A stretch of 64,000 bases of DNA. Source: Podocnemis expansa. Its lineage: Eukaryota; Chordata; Testudines; Podocnemididae. Shown piece after piece: positions 20,131-33,599 of the stretch; the stretch's first letter is position 1; every line of letters begins with the position of its first letter. The translations under genes and the position numbers were made by a program. The notes below the pieces were generated by a model. That model had not been told where the DNA came from. It did not search any database and worked only from the letters and a program-made list of their open reading frames with translations. The stretch spans positions 44,368,208 through 44,432,207 of the forward strand of contig ML681992.1 in assembly GCA_007922195.1 (NCBI GenBank), written 5' to 3'.

Positions 20131-23110
20131 TATAAAACTATAAATATTTATATTTGGCATATATTTGTATTTATTTATTTCCTTCCAGAAGGTATAAAAC
20201 TTGAGCTGAGGAGCAGCAGGATTCAAAACTTCCACAGAAGACTGCAGACACAGACAGACTTAGACTGCAAGGCAATTAGAGAAACTATTAATAAATTGGG
20301 AATTGGCATAAAATTGGCTGTGTTATGTTCCAGATTTGGCTTCAGGGATTAACAAGAGATTCCAGAGGCCCAGAGACTGGAATTGTTGAAACTATTTCTT
20401 TCAAACCAGGGAAATCATTATGTCTACAAAAGAACTAATGACATTAATTGCTTTTGATTTCCTTTTTCTTTCTAGTTACTGAAATTCAGTTTTAAGGTGC
20501 AACATTCCTTCTAGGTATTTTAAAAATTACCTTTTATTAACAGTGTTCACTGCCAATTAATCATAAAGCCAAAGAGAAATGAGTTACAAAACAAGTAAGG
20601 GTGAGTAGTGATGTCTTCCTGCATTAAGCAACAAAAGGCTTGTTATCATGGTGGGGCAAAGGACTGTATGGGAGAGATTTCTAATGTTCACTAATGTGTT
20701 GTGCATTAATTGGTAGACCCTGCGGATGCTCTGTAAAGATTCTCTAGAATGCTTTAACATAGTTCTGTTCCAAACAGTGCCATGTTAACACTCTCCAACT
20801 GGGCCTACATACACTAATTAATATGCAACATGTTAGTACACTTGAGAAATCATATCACACAGAGTACTATCTCCCACCACGTAGTCAAACTCCACATTTC
20901 CTCATTCTGGAACTTCATAATTTCTTGCTCTAATCTAAACTTTAGTGGTCTACAATAGTGCAGCGGATCACGTTCTAGCTCTAGGAAAGGGGGTTATGAC
21001 AATCACCATCTTTCATGACCTTCAGTGTCTTACTAACCATCTCCAAATAGAATTTAAGATTGCCCTGCTACAGTCCCTCTTACACATCTGATCTCATAAC
21101 AATCTTCTAGCTATCAACTATACCACCAAACTTACTTTCCTTCCTTACTATATCTTATTGTCTGTAATATCATAGTAGCACTTTGGACCTCCAGTTGTGC
21201 TGGCATTGTACAGACAAGTTCCTCTCCCAGCAAGCTACCTAGCATTCATGCACTGTCCCTTAGTTTTCGACTCCTGAACACACTTCTTTCAAAATCTTGC
21301 CTTTTTAACCTTCCTTCTTTCCTGAGTTTATGATGCGTTCTCTCTCTCCAAATTGATTAATGATATCACACATTGGGGGTACTCTGTAGTGTTTCTACTG
21401 ATTGGGGCAAAATAACTAATTATAACTATATTTTGCAATATAGTTTTTGGTTTCCTAGCTGGCATTTCCCACAGTGTCATCAACAATGGAAGCCACCTGG
21501 TTGCAAGTGAGTGGAATCTGCTGGGCTGCTGTAGAAGATGCCAGCCTTCAAAGATGTTTATATCGACTGCAGCATCTGCTCCCTCTACTTGGCAGATGCT
21601 GCAGGCAAACATGGGCAGATACTGAAGACAAACATAGTCACTTACGCTATTGATTGATGGCATGGCTTACCCATTTTCATTGTAAATTAACGTGCCATTC
21701 TGAAATACTGATGCATCTTTGTAAGATGAACAACGTGACCCAGGAAGTGATGAACAAGGGCACTACAATTTAACATTCAGTTTCAGGTAATGCATAAAAA
21801 ATTATTTTCAAGAGAGTTGCTAATGGGACTGAAGTGTGAGTGAGTGTCCTGAATTTCAGAGCAGCACCCTTTTTCTTGTATTGATCTTCTTGAGAAACCA
21901 AAATGTTCCTAATTAATGGGAAGTCACACTTTTCCTCCTTAAAACCATAACAATATCAAGAAAGATATCTCTGTGCACACAGTAAAGTGTATGGTAGTAT
22001 CATGGCACTGACATTCTTTCAGTTCATTGATCAAGCCCCCTTTTGCCACACTCCTAGCTCCCATTGCAGAGTGCAAGCAGCATGCAGGGCAGCTGAGGAG
22101 TAGGCAAATTTCATCTGAGGCAAATGCGACTGAATGTTCCCTGTGTTCACATGCTACACACCATTGTAATAACATTTGTGCAAAACATGCCTCGTGCAGT
22201 ATCACTGGAAAACTATTAACCTGCTGGTCAATAGTATAACGACAAAATGTGTACAGCAACATTATACATAAAGTTGTAAACATTGGCTGAAATAATGACT
22301 GAAATGCATTTACCCAACAAGTCTGGCAAAGGGGTAAATCTGTTCCTCAAAAAGAACAGGTTAATGCCTCTAGTCAAGTGCTTTCAAAGCTGATAGGTTG
22401 TCACCTGTCAAGTGGTCACTCTGGCAATAAAGTGGGGGAGGAACAGATCAATCTGCATTTTAACAAACAACAACATGGAACCTCTTTCACCATAAGATTC
22501 AATGTCTCCATCCTCACGGTGGGAAAGAATTTTATCTAGGGGTAACCCTCAGGAAAATGCATTTCAAAGGGTGATCTGACTATAAAGTGAGGGGCAAAGC
22601 TCCCCCCCCCCTCCCCCGCAAGAAGATAAAGGAACCAACCCTTTAGAAGTTAGGGGCAGATCCTGACTTGAGAATTTGATCAGCTTAGCTGTTGGGTACA
22701 TGTGGTAAGGATTTTACCTTGAAGTCTATTCTGTTAAGTCTTTAGCTATGAGGAAGTGTTTTATCTTTATTTCTCTTATAACCGCTTCTGACTTTAATAC
22801 CCTGTATTTGTACTCACTGAAAATCTCTCACTTTGCAGATAAATAAGTTTTGTTTTATTCTTTAATCAAAACTAATCCAGTGTTTGGTAATTCCAATTAA
22901 AAAAACCAAACTACTACAAGGCCAATGGACCTCTATTAGCTGAACTGTTCAGGACAGTGCAGAACACATACTTTGGGGGAAAATCCAGGACTAGGAAGCT
23001 GCTGGGGCCAGCCCGCAAGTGGTAACCAAGTGGAAGCCAGTGTTGACTGGAGAATTGCTGGCACACTGCAACTATACACAGACACTCAGGGTGGGACCTA
23101 CAGGCTGTTT
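20131..23110. other. Unique AT-rich DNA
   Basis: No element end or gene was recognised. A C-rich run lies near 22600-22615. The open frame at 21939-22283 (-) has no family motif. Confidence 0.4.
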
Positions 23111-23631
23111 GGGTATGTCAACACGCACTGTTTAAATTGAAATAATGCTGGTTATTTCAATTTAAAAAATGATAGGTCCACACGATGTTCCCTTATTTCA
23201 AAACAAGGAGCTCCCTCATTTCGATATAAGGAAAGTTATATTGATATAATAAAACCTAGTATTATATCGATATAACAGTTAAATCAAAATTGTTATTTTG
23301 AAATAACACAGTGAGGACATGTTATTTCGATTTAACTGTTAAATTGATTTAACACTTTTTGCCCGTCTCCTTCCCAGGTGCTTTCCTTTTTTTATCTATT
23401 GGGTGGGGGCATGGCCCAGTGAGGGGGCCATGTTGCCACACCTCCCATGGTGCCCCTCTCCTGAATCAAAATAGCAAGTCCTGTGTCTGGACATGCTATT
23501 TCGATTTGGGTTTTTTTGGTGTGGACCTGTTAAATTGATTTAACTTATATTGATTTAGTGATTTTTATATCGATTTTATTAAATCAATATAAGTAAAATG
23601 GCTTTAACCATGTAAAAGTGTCTATATAAGC
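23111..23631. mobile_element. Harbinger MITE, ATCGAT/TTAAATCGATTTAA family
   Basis: Starts GGGTATGTCAACACG and ends in a decayed TCTATATAAGC, flanked by TTT on each side (23108-23110, 23632-23634). The arms carry TTATATCGATATAA and TTAAATCGATTTAA-type palindromes in place of the TTTCGAAA motif. The core shares GCCATGTTGCCACACCTCCC and the nearby TCAAAATAGC with the upstream region of the transposase gene at 37450-37510, which suggests descent from a coding element by internal deletion. Confidence 0.75.
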
Positions 23632-26623
23632 TTTGTGACCAGCCCAAATTGGTAGCTACAGCAACAAAGCATGGTGAGGCCGGCACCCCGGCTTGCAGGG
23701 AAGGTGGTGATACAACCTCTTACTGGTCTAGATTGCACCCCAGGACATGATAGTGAGTTACATTTTTCCATTACTGCACTTCTTTGTAAGGAAAAGGGCT
23801 GGGGAACATAGAATTTGAATATTTAGTTTGGGGAGACAAGGGGTAGGGAGGTCACGGCATCCCACTGGGAAGCATGACTGCTACATGTATTTGTGCCCCG
23901 TGTCACTGGCAGCACCCTGCAAGGGTGGAGGTCTGCAGGCCTGTTTCCTGCTCTCTCCCTGTTCTCCTGTGGGTGCAGTAGTGGTGTGCTGAGGAGATCA
24001 TGCACCTGAGTCCTGGCCTGGAGTGTGTCAGTGCCTTCTGGGACTACAGAGGAGGAGCCACCCCCTGCTGACTTTCTTGGTGGTTGCAGCAACCAGGCCT
24101 GCAGGACCCTTGTTGAGCATAGTCCAGCTGCAGAAGGTGGAGGGGCTGAGGGGCTCAGTCCCTGATTATGTCAGTGGTGGGTTCCCATACCCCCATGAAC
24201 TCTGCCCGTGCTGGGGGAGTACTATCCTGCTCCCAGTTCTACCCTTCTCCTTCCAACAGGGAGTGAGGTGGGAGGAGCTGAGAAGCAACTCTTTCTGCTC
24301 AGCACAGGAGCAGCTTCTATTAAATAAGATTTTCCTGCCCAAGGGCAGTCAGTGAATCAGCAGCAAAGATGGGAAGAGAACATCAGTCTCTGGTTCTAAC
24401 AACTTGACACTGCAGACTTTACTCAACAGTGAGACCAACTTTTAGGAGTTAATCTAATGTGACAGTCAAGGCTGTTTCCCACTCTGGCACTCTGCTTGCA
24501 GAAGGTGGGGGCCCGCAACAGGCCCTAAAAGCCACTGGCCTTAAAGCCTGGTCTTAAAACTTTCCAAGGTCTCCATTTCCTGGCCTTGGAGTGGTATCGC
24601 TGCCACCACTCAAATGCAAAAACCTCTTTAAACCTAGGAAGGCGCACTTGGGAATTCCTTCCTGTGAAGTATCCTCAATCACTTTTATTCCTCTCTCAGG
24701 AGAATGACTGAACCCCAGCTGGGATATCAGCTGGAAGTGGAACACAATCCCCTTTAGTAGCTGGCTGTGCAGTCTGAGGCACATGCACACAAACCTCTTG
24801 CCTTTCAGGATATAGAACCAGAGCTTACTTTAAAAGGCTAAAATTTTTAATTAAAAAGAACAGATAAGAAACGCAGAGAGTTGCTTCTCTGGGATTTAAC
24901 TTAGATAGTTGCAGGGTAGTGGGAGGGGGTACATGTGCTCAGCATGGAAAAGTCCAAAAACAAACCAAACACAAAGAAATACCCTGACCACATCTACGTA
25001 AACATTCCCTGTTCCACTTACACCTGGTCAGTAACAAACTTAACTTATCTTTCATAAGGATGTCGCTGGATCCTTCTTCAGGCCTTTCTACCTGGTCTCC
25101 TCCTGATCCTTCCAGGAGCTCTGCTGCATCCAAACAGGAAAAGACAAGGCTGCTGCTCCAATTAAAAAAACTGTGCTTTATTCCTATTGGCTCCCCTGGG
25201 ACTCACTGACCAGAGTGTTAACCCCTTCCTCTCCAAGGTTACTTCAGTGACTCTCAAATCTGTGTTAGTCAATCATTAATTGCAAGTCGACTCGAAAAAG
25301 TCCCATCTGGACATTCATCATCATGAGCAACAAGATTTTAAAACACTTCTGACTGGTTGATAGCAGCAATCAATTTCAAATTCCGGTGTCTCTCTGTGTA
25401 CCAGAGTGCCAATGCATCAAGGGCATTTTGTATTTTACTATGTGATAACAGAAATCCTGCTACCATATTTACTGCAATCAACATTTTATTTCTGTAAAGC
25501 ACTAACAATGTTCAAAGAAAAGGAGACTTTTAAAAATATTATTTCTTTGCAGTGTTCGCACAATAAATCCACACGTATGATTCCATTTATTTTCTTTCTT
25601 CATGACTATTTGTTAACTTCAGCTTTAGAATTCTTGTTGCCAAATTAGGATGTCAAATTCAATTCAGAATCTGATTGACTAAATTGCAAATATTATTCTC
25701 GCAGCTGGCAGAGTTAGACCTCTGTTTCAAAAACAGTCCTCAAGAAATGTCACTGTCAAAAGGGGGCACTCCATGAAATTGTTAGCAATAAGAGAGAATA
25801 GCAAGTCTTATTTAATATCACTGAATTAAATGGGTAGGTTAATTACAGTTTGTTCATGGTGTAATTGGAAAATTTCAGTTTGGATTCTGCAATGCCTTAC
25901 TTATGTATGTGGGCCCATTGACTGAACAGGACTATATACATGAGTAGACTGTTCATGTAAGGCTGTGAAGTCTGACACAATGGTTTGAGGAGTTCATGGG
26001 CAGAACAGTTTTGTCTTTCCTGCTTTACTTGCCATGAGGATTTAATTGAAAGACATACACTATTTATAACAGAAACTGTCATACCTAATCACAAGGGAAG
26101 ATTGACAATTATTTGTGGGCTTTTGAGAAGCGAAAATAGCTTTTTTTGAGTGCATATGGGTCAAATTATGATGGCTCTTAAGATATGTAAGAGGCATATT
26201 CCTGTTTAACTACAATTCATAATTATATTTAGGGGCTGGATTGAGGCTTGGGATCAATGGTGCAGCACTGAGCCAGAGCTATGATAATTCTAACAGTTAT
26301 TTTTGCTAACTTTATTGACTTAGGATGGGCGACTCTCAAGAATTTATCATGCACCTCATGATATTTGATGGCTTTCTTAAAGTCCTAGCTCCTGGAATCA
26401 GTGAGAATCTTAACTTTTTTTTTTAAGGGTTTTGGTTGGAGATAAAAGTTTGACAATGTGATCTAAAGGCTCAGAAACTGGAAAGTAAACAAAATAAATC
26501 CCAAATATATTTCAAAACAAAACAAAACAAACAAACCCTTGTGATTTCTAAGCTAATCTTGTGATCTTAGGAGGCCTGGCTCATGATTCTTCAGTTTCAA
26601 GCTGGCAAAACATTAACTTACTC
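23632..26623. other. Unique DNA, nothing recognised
   Basis: Ordinary AT-rich sequence. A T run lies near 26413 and an AAAC-type repeat near 26513-26535. No gene signal. Confidence 0.4.
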
Positions 26624-27070
26624 CAGAAGTTCCCAATTGGGGTGAGGGTGGGGGGACATATCAAACTTTCTAGGGGAGTGTGATGAGACAGCTAATACTT
26701 TAGTAACTGTACCAAAGGGGCGGGGCGGGGGGGGCTGCAGCAAGCACCAGGTCACAACACTTCTCATGCAAATAGAGCTGCAAACAGAAGACAACCTGTG
26801 ACTTTGCCTTTCAGACATGGACCCTTGCATTAGCCTGCATTCCAGTACCCAACCAGATCTCTCCTTAATAGACATCAGAAGCACTAATACAGGTTAAGGC
26901 ATGTTTTTATAGTACTGCTTGACTGGCATTTTGAGTAATTTTCCTAGTGTTTCCTGAACAAACACATTAGCAATGCTAAGTGGTAGTAGTCTCCCTGCTG
27001 GGGGCAAGAGTGGGAGCAGCTACAAATTTTAACAATTGCCAAGGGTGGAGTGTGATGCAAAGAACCCCTG
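26624..27070. mobile_element. Non-autonomous hAT element
   Basis: The left end CAGAAGTTCCCAATTGGGG and the right end, read in reverse complement, CAGGGGTTCTTTGCATCAC are typical hAT termini. The 8-bp flanks ACTTACTC (26616-26623) and ACTTAGTA (27071-27078) agree at six positions. The interior has a G run near 26722 and no coding signal. Confidence 0.6.
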
Positions 27071-27358
27071 ACTTAGTATTTTAAGGCAAACTTAATCACT
27101 CAAAAGAGCTGCAGTACAATCAAACAGAGCCTGCCTAAGGAATGTCTAGGATGCTTGTGTTCATAGAAAGTCTGGTAATCAAATCATGCCTGCTCTTCTT
27201 TCCAGACAAAAGTGACAGAGCAGGTGGTACTGCTGGTGGTATGTGTGTAGTGTGAAATAAAGAGCATAAGTCAACTGTGTGATTAACGTGCTTCTAAACC
27301 ACTCACCACGCTGAAGGCAAAAAAACTGAAAATACTTCAGCAGTTTCCTAATATCACT

Positions 27359-27788
27359 GGCTCTGTCTACAACGGGACAAGTCAGTTAAAACTTGTTAAT
27401 TCGAACCAATAAGTTTGAGGTTAGTTAGAACTAACCGTGAATTTATTAGTTCGAATTAACAACATGGACTAGCTCAAACTAACGTTAGTTCAAACTGGTC
27501 TACTTTGTTAGTTAGAACTGAATGCCCTTAGTTTGAACTTCTTAAGTTCAAACTATGTGTTAGTCCTAGTCTCCACTGTACTTAGTTCAAAATAACACTC
27601 GAACTAAGCACTTAGTTCGAACTAACTGCTGTTCGAACTAACTGCTTACTAGTTCAAACTAAGCATTCATTAGTTCGAACTAAGGAAATCCTTAGTTCGA
27701 ACTAATGAAAGCCTGATGTAGACAGGCAAAAAGTTAGTTCAAATTAAGCCTCCTTAATTCAAACTAACTTGCCAGTGTAGACATAGCC
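27359..27788. mobile_element. Harbinger MITE, AGTTCGAACT family
   Basis: Ends are GGCTCTGTCTACA and GTGTAGACATAGCC, with ACT on both sides (27356-27358, 27789-27791). The interior repeats TTAGTTCGAACTAA and related palindromes in both orientations. It has the same terminal repeat as the TTTCGAAA family but a different internal palindrome. Confidence 0.85.
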
Positions 27789-27835
27789 ACTGTTGCTTGT
27801 GAGTGGTGATTGTAATGACCACTGATTTCCTAGGG

Positions 27836-28112
27836 CTAGTCTTCACTGATGGCGGCAAATTCACTGCCGTCAGTTCAAACTTCCTGATCCAGGTGAAGAC
27901 CTGCTCAGCTGATCAGGACGTCGATCTCTAAATACTACCCTGGCAACTGGGTTAGTGCTGAGTCAAAGCCGGGCCACTTCCTTCAACCACTGGATGTGCT
28001 GGGAGTATGGAGGTCAGAATGCAGATAGCCAAGTTATTTTAAATAACTTGCATATCTCCATCCGACTGTCACCAAAAAGGGCAGGCAATGTAGACCTGCT
28101 CACAAGTGGCTG
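27836..28112. mobile_element. Old Harbinger-type fragment
   Basis: GGGCTAGTCTTCACTGATGGCGGCAAATTC resembles the start of the MITE at 6689, and CTTGCATATCTCCATCCGAC near 28048 resembles the interior phrases near 3690 and 6927. It ends near AATGTAGACCTGC. The 179-codon open frame from 27955 is mostly this repeat and its flank, not a gene. Confidence 0.5.
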
Positions 28113-29290
28113 CAAAAGGGAGGGGAAGTTTGTTAGAAAAATTCATAGAGCCTGGAGGGAGAAGCATAGGGTGGAAGAGGAATGCCCTTACTCTGCCTAT
28201 GGCACTGTAGGTGAGAAGCCCAGATGTGCACAACTCTGTCTCCACTGCTTCTACTTTTTCTTATGTCAGAGTGCTTTGTTGTTTCTGTGGGACGTCCAAG
28301 GGTCATATGCCTCGAATAATGAGCTCTCAATCATGCATTTTCTCCAATATGCAGAAGCCTGTCCAGTCATACAAAGAGTAATAAAATGGAAGCCAGCCCC
28401 AGATTTAAGGCTGACAATAGGTGAGAAAGGGAGCAGGGAGCGAGAGCTTTTTCCTCTGGCTCCTGAGTTCACCCACAATCATATACTCCTATGAGCATCT
28501 GGGTCTTTGCTACCTCCAGGATGTAGGGTAGGGCTAGAATTCACTACTGTGCAGGAATTCCCTGGCTCTTACTAACAAGCCCTTTTATACTGGCCTTATA
28601 CATATCTCTAAGAAAAGTGAATCTGACACATGCTCCTGTTTTCAGAGCTATGCACTAAATGTAAAACAGACCAGAGAGAATTTTTTCCTATGGTTTTGGA
28701 AATATAAAAAAATTAAAATTGCAAAAGTTTGGTCAAGAGCATTTTTGTGCATGTGAGATTTACTGGATGTTTTTTATTCCATCCAGATGTTTGTGCATAA
28801 AACAATTTAGGACTTATATTTAAACCACCATCAAGGAAACCTTATGGGAGCTGCACTGTCAGTAGCAAGAAGCTTAATGAGACACTGGGTGAAGGAATGG
28901 ATCTCTCCAGTACCAGCTAGGCCAATGCATGCATAGATCCATGTAGACCTCAGAGGTCAGCTGATGCATTTAGGAAGCCATATTTGAGTTTAAATAGGTT
29001 GTCAGTCTCCTGTGGGTTCAACTGTGTCCTTTAGCACAGCACTGACTGGAGCATTGTTGGAGCCAACACTTCCCCTAGAGGAGCTCGAGGAAGCCTTCAG
29101 CCTAAAGGAGTGCAGCAGAACCTCCCTCCATGTGGACATTGCTCTGCCACTTGCCCACCCCATTGGGGTATCTTTTGCCCCGAGGGCATGTAAAGGAAGC
29201 AGCCCTGGCATTCCACTCAGCAAAGAAACTGCAGTTTTGCCTTGCTATCACACAGAGGTAAAACTCCTTGGAAGCTGGAGACTCAGTAAA
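28113..29290. other. Unique DNA, nothing recognised
   Basis: No coding motif or repeat terminus was seen. Confidence 0.35.
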
Positions 29291-29348
29291 GTTGGCTTAA
29301 CACAGTCAATTACAAGTTGACTTAAAGTCAACCCTGTTAAGTCGACTT
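29291..29348. repeat. GTTGACTT/AAGTCGACTT palindrome fragment
   Basis: AAGTTGACTTAAAGTCAACC and TTAAGTCGACTTAG lie together next to the MITE that starts at 29352. They are the same motif class as the element at 29804-30017, and are probably part of another member that was disrupted. Confidence 0.5.
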
Positions 29349-29351
29349 AGA

Positions 29352-29772
29352 GGGCACATCTACACACACAGGTTTATTTCGAAATCGGTCCTTTCGAAAG
29401 GACCGATTTCAAAATAAAACCCTTATTTCGAAAGGGCTCCTTTCGAAATAAGGGAAACTGCAGGATTGAAACCACCGTTATTTCGAAACGGATGTTTCGA
29501 AATAACGCCAATGGGTCTGCTGTTTCGAACCGTTGTTTCAAAACAATGGTGTTGTTCTGAAACAACGGGTCTAAAGGCGTTATTTCGAAACATCCATTTC
29601 AAAATAACGGTCGTTTCGAGGGGGGGTAGGTTTTACTTTTCCGAAAGGATGATCCTTATTTCGAAAGGACGAGGTCCATCCTCGAAATAAGGGAACGTCA
29701 TGTAGACTGAATTTTTTTATTTCGAAATAACGGGTGTTATTTCGAAATAAAAAGGGCCGTGTAGACGTGCCC
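29352..29772. mobile_element. Harbinger MITE, TTTCGAAA family, AGA duplication
   Basis: Ends GGGCACATCTACAC and GTGTAGACGTGCCC are a near-perfect inverted repeat, flanked by AGA on both sides (29349-29351, 29773-29775). The interior has CCTTTCGAAAGG and TTATTTCGAAATAA palindromes. It is closely related to the copy at 52680-53102, with matching internal order. Confidence 0.9.
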
Positions 29773-29803
29773 AGAGAGTCCCCATTCAAAAATCCTGTGG
29801 ACT

Positions 29804-30017
29804 GCCCATGTCCACACTGGAAGCTGCTAGGTTGACTTAATGCATAAGTCAACCTTATTAAGTTGAATTAAGTGCTATTCCCCATCTACACCAGCTTAAG
29901 TCAATTTAATAAGGAAGCACTTAAGTCAACTTAATAAATTCCAGATGTGGCTGGAGCATGGCTTTAGTCAACATAAGGAAAGTAAAGGCAACCTAAGGCT
30001 CCAGTGCAGACATACCC
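29804..30017. mobile_element. Harbinger-type MITE, AAGTTGACTTAA family
   Basis: Ends are GCCCATGTCCACACTGG and CCAGTGCAGACATACCC. Flanking triplets are ACT and AAT. The interior repeats TAAGTCAACTTAAT and related GTYGAC motifs. Confidence 0.65.
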
Positions 30018-30038
30018 AATGATTGTACCTGTCTAACT

Positions 30039-30476
30039 GGGTACGTCTACATGGTACCTGTTATTTTGAAATAACCCATTTCGAAATAACCCATAATCCT
30101 TATTTCAAAATAAGTTCATTCGAATTAACGGTTTGTTAATTCGAATTAAGGGAAAGCCTGCTTTCAAAACGGCTATTATTTTGAAATACTTATTTCAAAA
30201 TAAGGCCATTCAGACATGTTGTTTCAAAACAGTTGTTTCGAAACAATGGTGTTGTTTTGCAACAACGTGTCCGAACGCTGTTATTTCGAAACAACCGTTT
30301 CGAAACAACAGCCATTTCGCTCTCCAGCCAGGTTTAACGGTTTTGAAACAACGGCCGTTATTTTGAAATAAGGGGTCCCGTTGTTTTGAAACAACGGTAC
30401 GTCGTGTGGACACGAGAAATTTTATTTCAAAACAGCAGCTGTTGTTTCGAAATAAAACTCACATCTGAACACAGCC
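30039..30476. mobile_element. Harbinger MITE, TTTCGAAA family, ACT duplication
   Basis: Ends GGGTACGTCTACATGG and CATCTGAACACAGCC, flanked by ACT (30036-30038, 30477-30479). Inside are many TTGTTTCGAAACAA motifs and one TTAATTCGAATTAA. The segment TTCGAATTAAGGGAAAGCC is shared with the element at 9772. Confidence 0.85.
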
Positions 30477-30771
30477 ACTATGTCAGCTAGGAGTGGGGTT
30501 TGTTACCAACTGGCCAATAGTTCTACTTGTACAAACCTCTAGTATGGAGATAATTACACTGGTATGAAGGTGCCATTCCATTAATTAAAGTGGGACAAGT
30601 TTTGTGAATGGACAAGGTCTTAGAAAGTCAGTGTATCTTAGGAAATATGCTATTTAGAGTAAAGGCATTTGCCATTATATTCCAGCCGGAAGACAGAGGA
30701 CCAGAGACTTTCAGTCATGCTGATGTAAACAAATTGGGATAAACACAGTGGTCTCAATGCAGTTTTTACTC

Positions 30772-31030
30772 AATCCTTGTCTACCCACAAAATTTCACTA
30801 GTTTAACTCAAGCTGAGTTTCTAGATCTATTCAGTTAAACTAGTGCACACTCAAATGGATTTAAAGTTGGCTTCTTTCCATTTGACTTAAATGTATTCCT
30901 TTCTGAATTCAGCTAACTCAATGTAAGTCAGGTATAAATGCATTTAAGAGTGTCTGGATGCATGTAACTAAATCAAACTGAAAACACACTTTTATTTAAA
31001 TCAGTGCAACTTTGTGCATGGACCAGGCCA
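30772..31030. mobile_element. Possible Harbinger-type MITE, AGTTTAACT family
   Basis: CCTTGTCTACCCAC at the left and GTGCATGGACCAGGCC at the right are weakly complementary. The interior has AGTTTAACTCAAGC, AGTTAAACTAG and TTTGACTTAAATG motifs of the sort seen in the other MITEs. Confidence 0.45.
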
Positions 31031-33192
31031 CTGGCAAAATATTTTAAATGAGAAGGAACTTTGAGGTTTGACTCAGTGATGCTATTCCAGATTTATATTG
31101 ACATAACTGAGAGCAGAATTAGAACTTGAGAGAGCAATGCATAATTAAGGGGATTTGCTAACATCTAGCAGGCACCATAACCGTGCTAAAATATTGGTTT
31201 GACTTTCATTTCCATGGTGACAGACCTAATCCAAAAAGAGAGAGAGAGGATGTCAAATCACCAGATTCATCATTAATGGGATTTCTTCCAGTGTGGGAAG
31301 GAAATCCATTTCTGACCAAGGACCCTGTGTACAAAATTAGTATGTGGGACTAACCCAATCTTATCTACCCACTGAAAGCAAAGGGGAGCAGGAAAATAGC
31401 ATGGCCTTTGCCTTGCTTCCATCTTTATACTTATCACAAGAGTTAAAATCTCGCCTTTGTAGCCCTTTATCCAGCTGATTCAGAGATTGCATAGTACAGC
31501 TCTGTGACACGGAAGTGCAGCAGACCAGCAGCATTGAAGCTTTTTGCAGGTATACTCAGCTTTCTAGGTGACCGAGTTTAAACTTGAAAACAAACAGGAG
31601 GACCCATCCCTTTTGAAGTGTTGATGGTGACTCTATTAAGACTACAGTGCTGAGAGCAGAAGCAGGAAATGTGGTTACATGAGAAAACAAGCAGATTTGA
31701 AACAGTGTTCAGTCCAAGGGATTATACCAGTAATACCCAAGGGACAAAAGAACTATTTATTCCACTGACACTAGGAAGGAAACATTCCTTTTTTAAAAAA
31801 AATCTACTTATGCTGATTAACCGGTTAGTGTTTCAATAGTGTCTGCAGTGCCCTGCCACTTATTCTGGATCTTTGTCTCAAATACGTTTGTTCTGGCTTT
31901 ATTTGTCTTTAAAATCTGGTTATTTGGCTAGCACAGATGTTTCAGGGTGCCATGCCAAGGAAGTGTGGCTGCTCTTTCCCAAATGTGGCTGCCTAACCTG
32001 CATATGCAGTTAGTGGTGAACACACATGGTGGCCATTGACATGGATCTCATAAAGATTATACTATATAATGGTAAATATACAAGGGAAAATTGGCGATAC
32101 TCAGGCTACTGTCCCTTAGGAATTCTGCTCTGGTGTGTGGGAGTTGGAATGCCACCTACTATGTATTTGCAACAGAACATGTGCCTGCCAAAAATGTACC
32201 AGAGGTCAGGAGTATACAGCTGAGGCTTCTTTACTATGTATATTTATCCCAGCAGTACTTGCTTTTTGACAGTGGGCCTCAATCAGGCTGCACCATTCCA
32301 GTTCTTTAGAAAGACAGACATACTCCCAAAAGCAAGAGCTGCTGCCATACTTATGTTCTTCTGTTTGCCAACTTGACTGTTTTGCTTTTGCTAAGTGTTC
32401 TTTTCTGGACAGCCCAGGACTGTGCCACAGAGAAGCTTATGGAAGGAGCAGGGACGTTGCTGCCCTGAGAAAAGGTTCAGGGCCCAGGGCGCCAGGCAGC
32501 CCTGCCCCGGGGCCCAATCCAGGAGCTGGATTGGGCTCCTCCCACTGCCAGCACGTCCCAGATACAGCCCGCGCTGCCGCTGGCCAGTGGCAGAGGGCTC
32601 AGGCCCACTCCAGCCCCAGCTGGTGCCAGCCAAGGCAGGTGGCCCCAGCCTGTATCTGGCTCCTCCACATATCTGGCTCCTGCCACTGCCAGGGCTTGGC
32701 CAGAGACTTGGGGGGGGGGGGGGCTGTAGCCCCTTGGGCCCAGAGGCAGCAAAGCCCCTGGGAAGAAGTGTCCACAAGTGTAGGCTCTAGTCTGGGACTC
32801 AGTTTCTCCCTATTTCTCAGGCTCTCTGTGTGACCATGGGCAAATCACTTTGGCCAGATCTACATCTAAAACTTATGCCAACCAAGCTCTGTTGCTCAAT
32901 GGCATGAAAAATTCATCTCCTGCAGAGATGTTGCTAAATTGGCTTAAATCCTGGTGAAGACACCTTTAAGTTCAATGGAAGAATTCTCCTACTGATCTAC
33001 CTACTGTCTCTTGAGGGGATGGATTAATGACAGTGACTGAAAACTCTTCTCCAAGCTGTGGCTAAGCTATTGTGTAGACAAGCCCAGAGTCTCTTGGGGT
33101 CTCAGTTCTTTCCTACCATGCAGGGATATTGTGACGATAACTACATTAAAGACAGTGAGGTTCTTGCACCTCACTACAGTAGTTATCTAGAT
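31031..33192. other. Unique DNA with a GC-rich block
   Basis: 32440-32775 is GC-rich, with a 12-base G run near 32709. Long open frames on both strands there reflect composition. Its ends show no clear inverted repeat. The rest is AT-rich and unassigned. Confidence 0.4.
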
Positions 33193-33207
33193 CCTAGAAA
33201 AGAGAAC
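33193..33207. repeat. Target duplication of the Penelope insertion (left copy)
   Basis: CCTAGAAAAGAGAAC here and CCTAGAAAAGAGGAC at 40630-40644 match at 14 of 15 bases and bracket the Penelope element plus the Harbinger nested in it. Confidence 0.85.
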
Positions 33208-33406
33208 AACAAGGAATTGTGTGGCGCTTTAAGACTAACAGATTTATTTTTTGCATGAGCTTTCGTGGGAGAAGATCCCACTTCCTCAGATGCTTCAAAG
33301 ATAGGTGAACTTAGAGAAAGGAATGAAACTAAATGCAAGGGGGTGTAAAACATAGGATCAGTTCATACAGTAACAGCAAATCAGAGCAGTTTTCAGGCTC
33401 AAACCA

Positions 33407-33576
33407 TGGGAAGCCTAAAGTCAAATTACCTTTTGTAATAGGAAAAGAACCCATTGTCTCGATTAAGTCCTGCTTTCACAGAATTTAGCTTGCATATTAA
33501 TTCGAGTTCAGCTGTTTCTCTTTGAAGTCTTGATGTCCCAGCTACATCTCTAACGACAGTTGTTAACAAATCAGTC
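33407..33576 (-). pseudogene. C-terminal tail of the Penelope protein, cut off by the Harbinger insert
   Basis: On the minus strand this reads, after the Ser of HLPNHS that lies beyond the insert, as MTDLLTTVVRDVAGTSRLQ, then RETAELELICKLNSVKAGLN and a final GFFSYYKR-type end before a stop. The same tail is intact at 40200-40363 (+) and in the second copy at 50944-51100 (-). Its conserved length and spacing show it is translated with the endonuclease in working copies. It carries no catalytic motif that I recognise. Confidence 0.75.
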
Positions 33577-33599
33577 ATTGGGTATGTCTACACAGGGTT

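Noticed and set aside
27955..28494. 179-codon open frame
   Set aside because: It starts inside an old Harbinger-type repeat and shows no family similarity or splice support.
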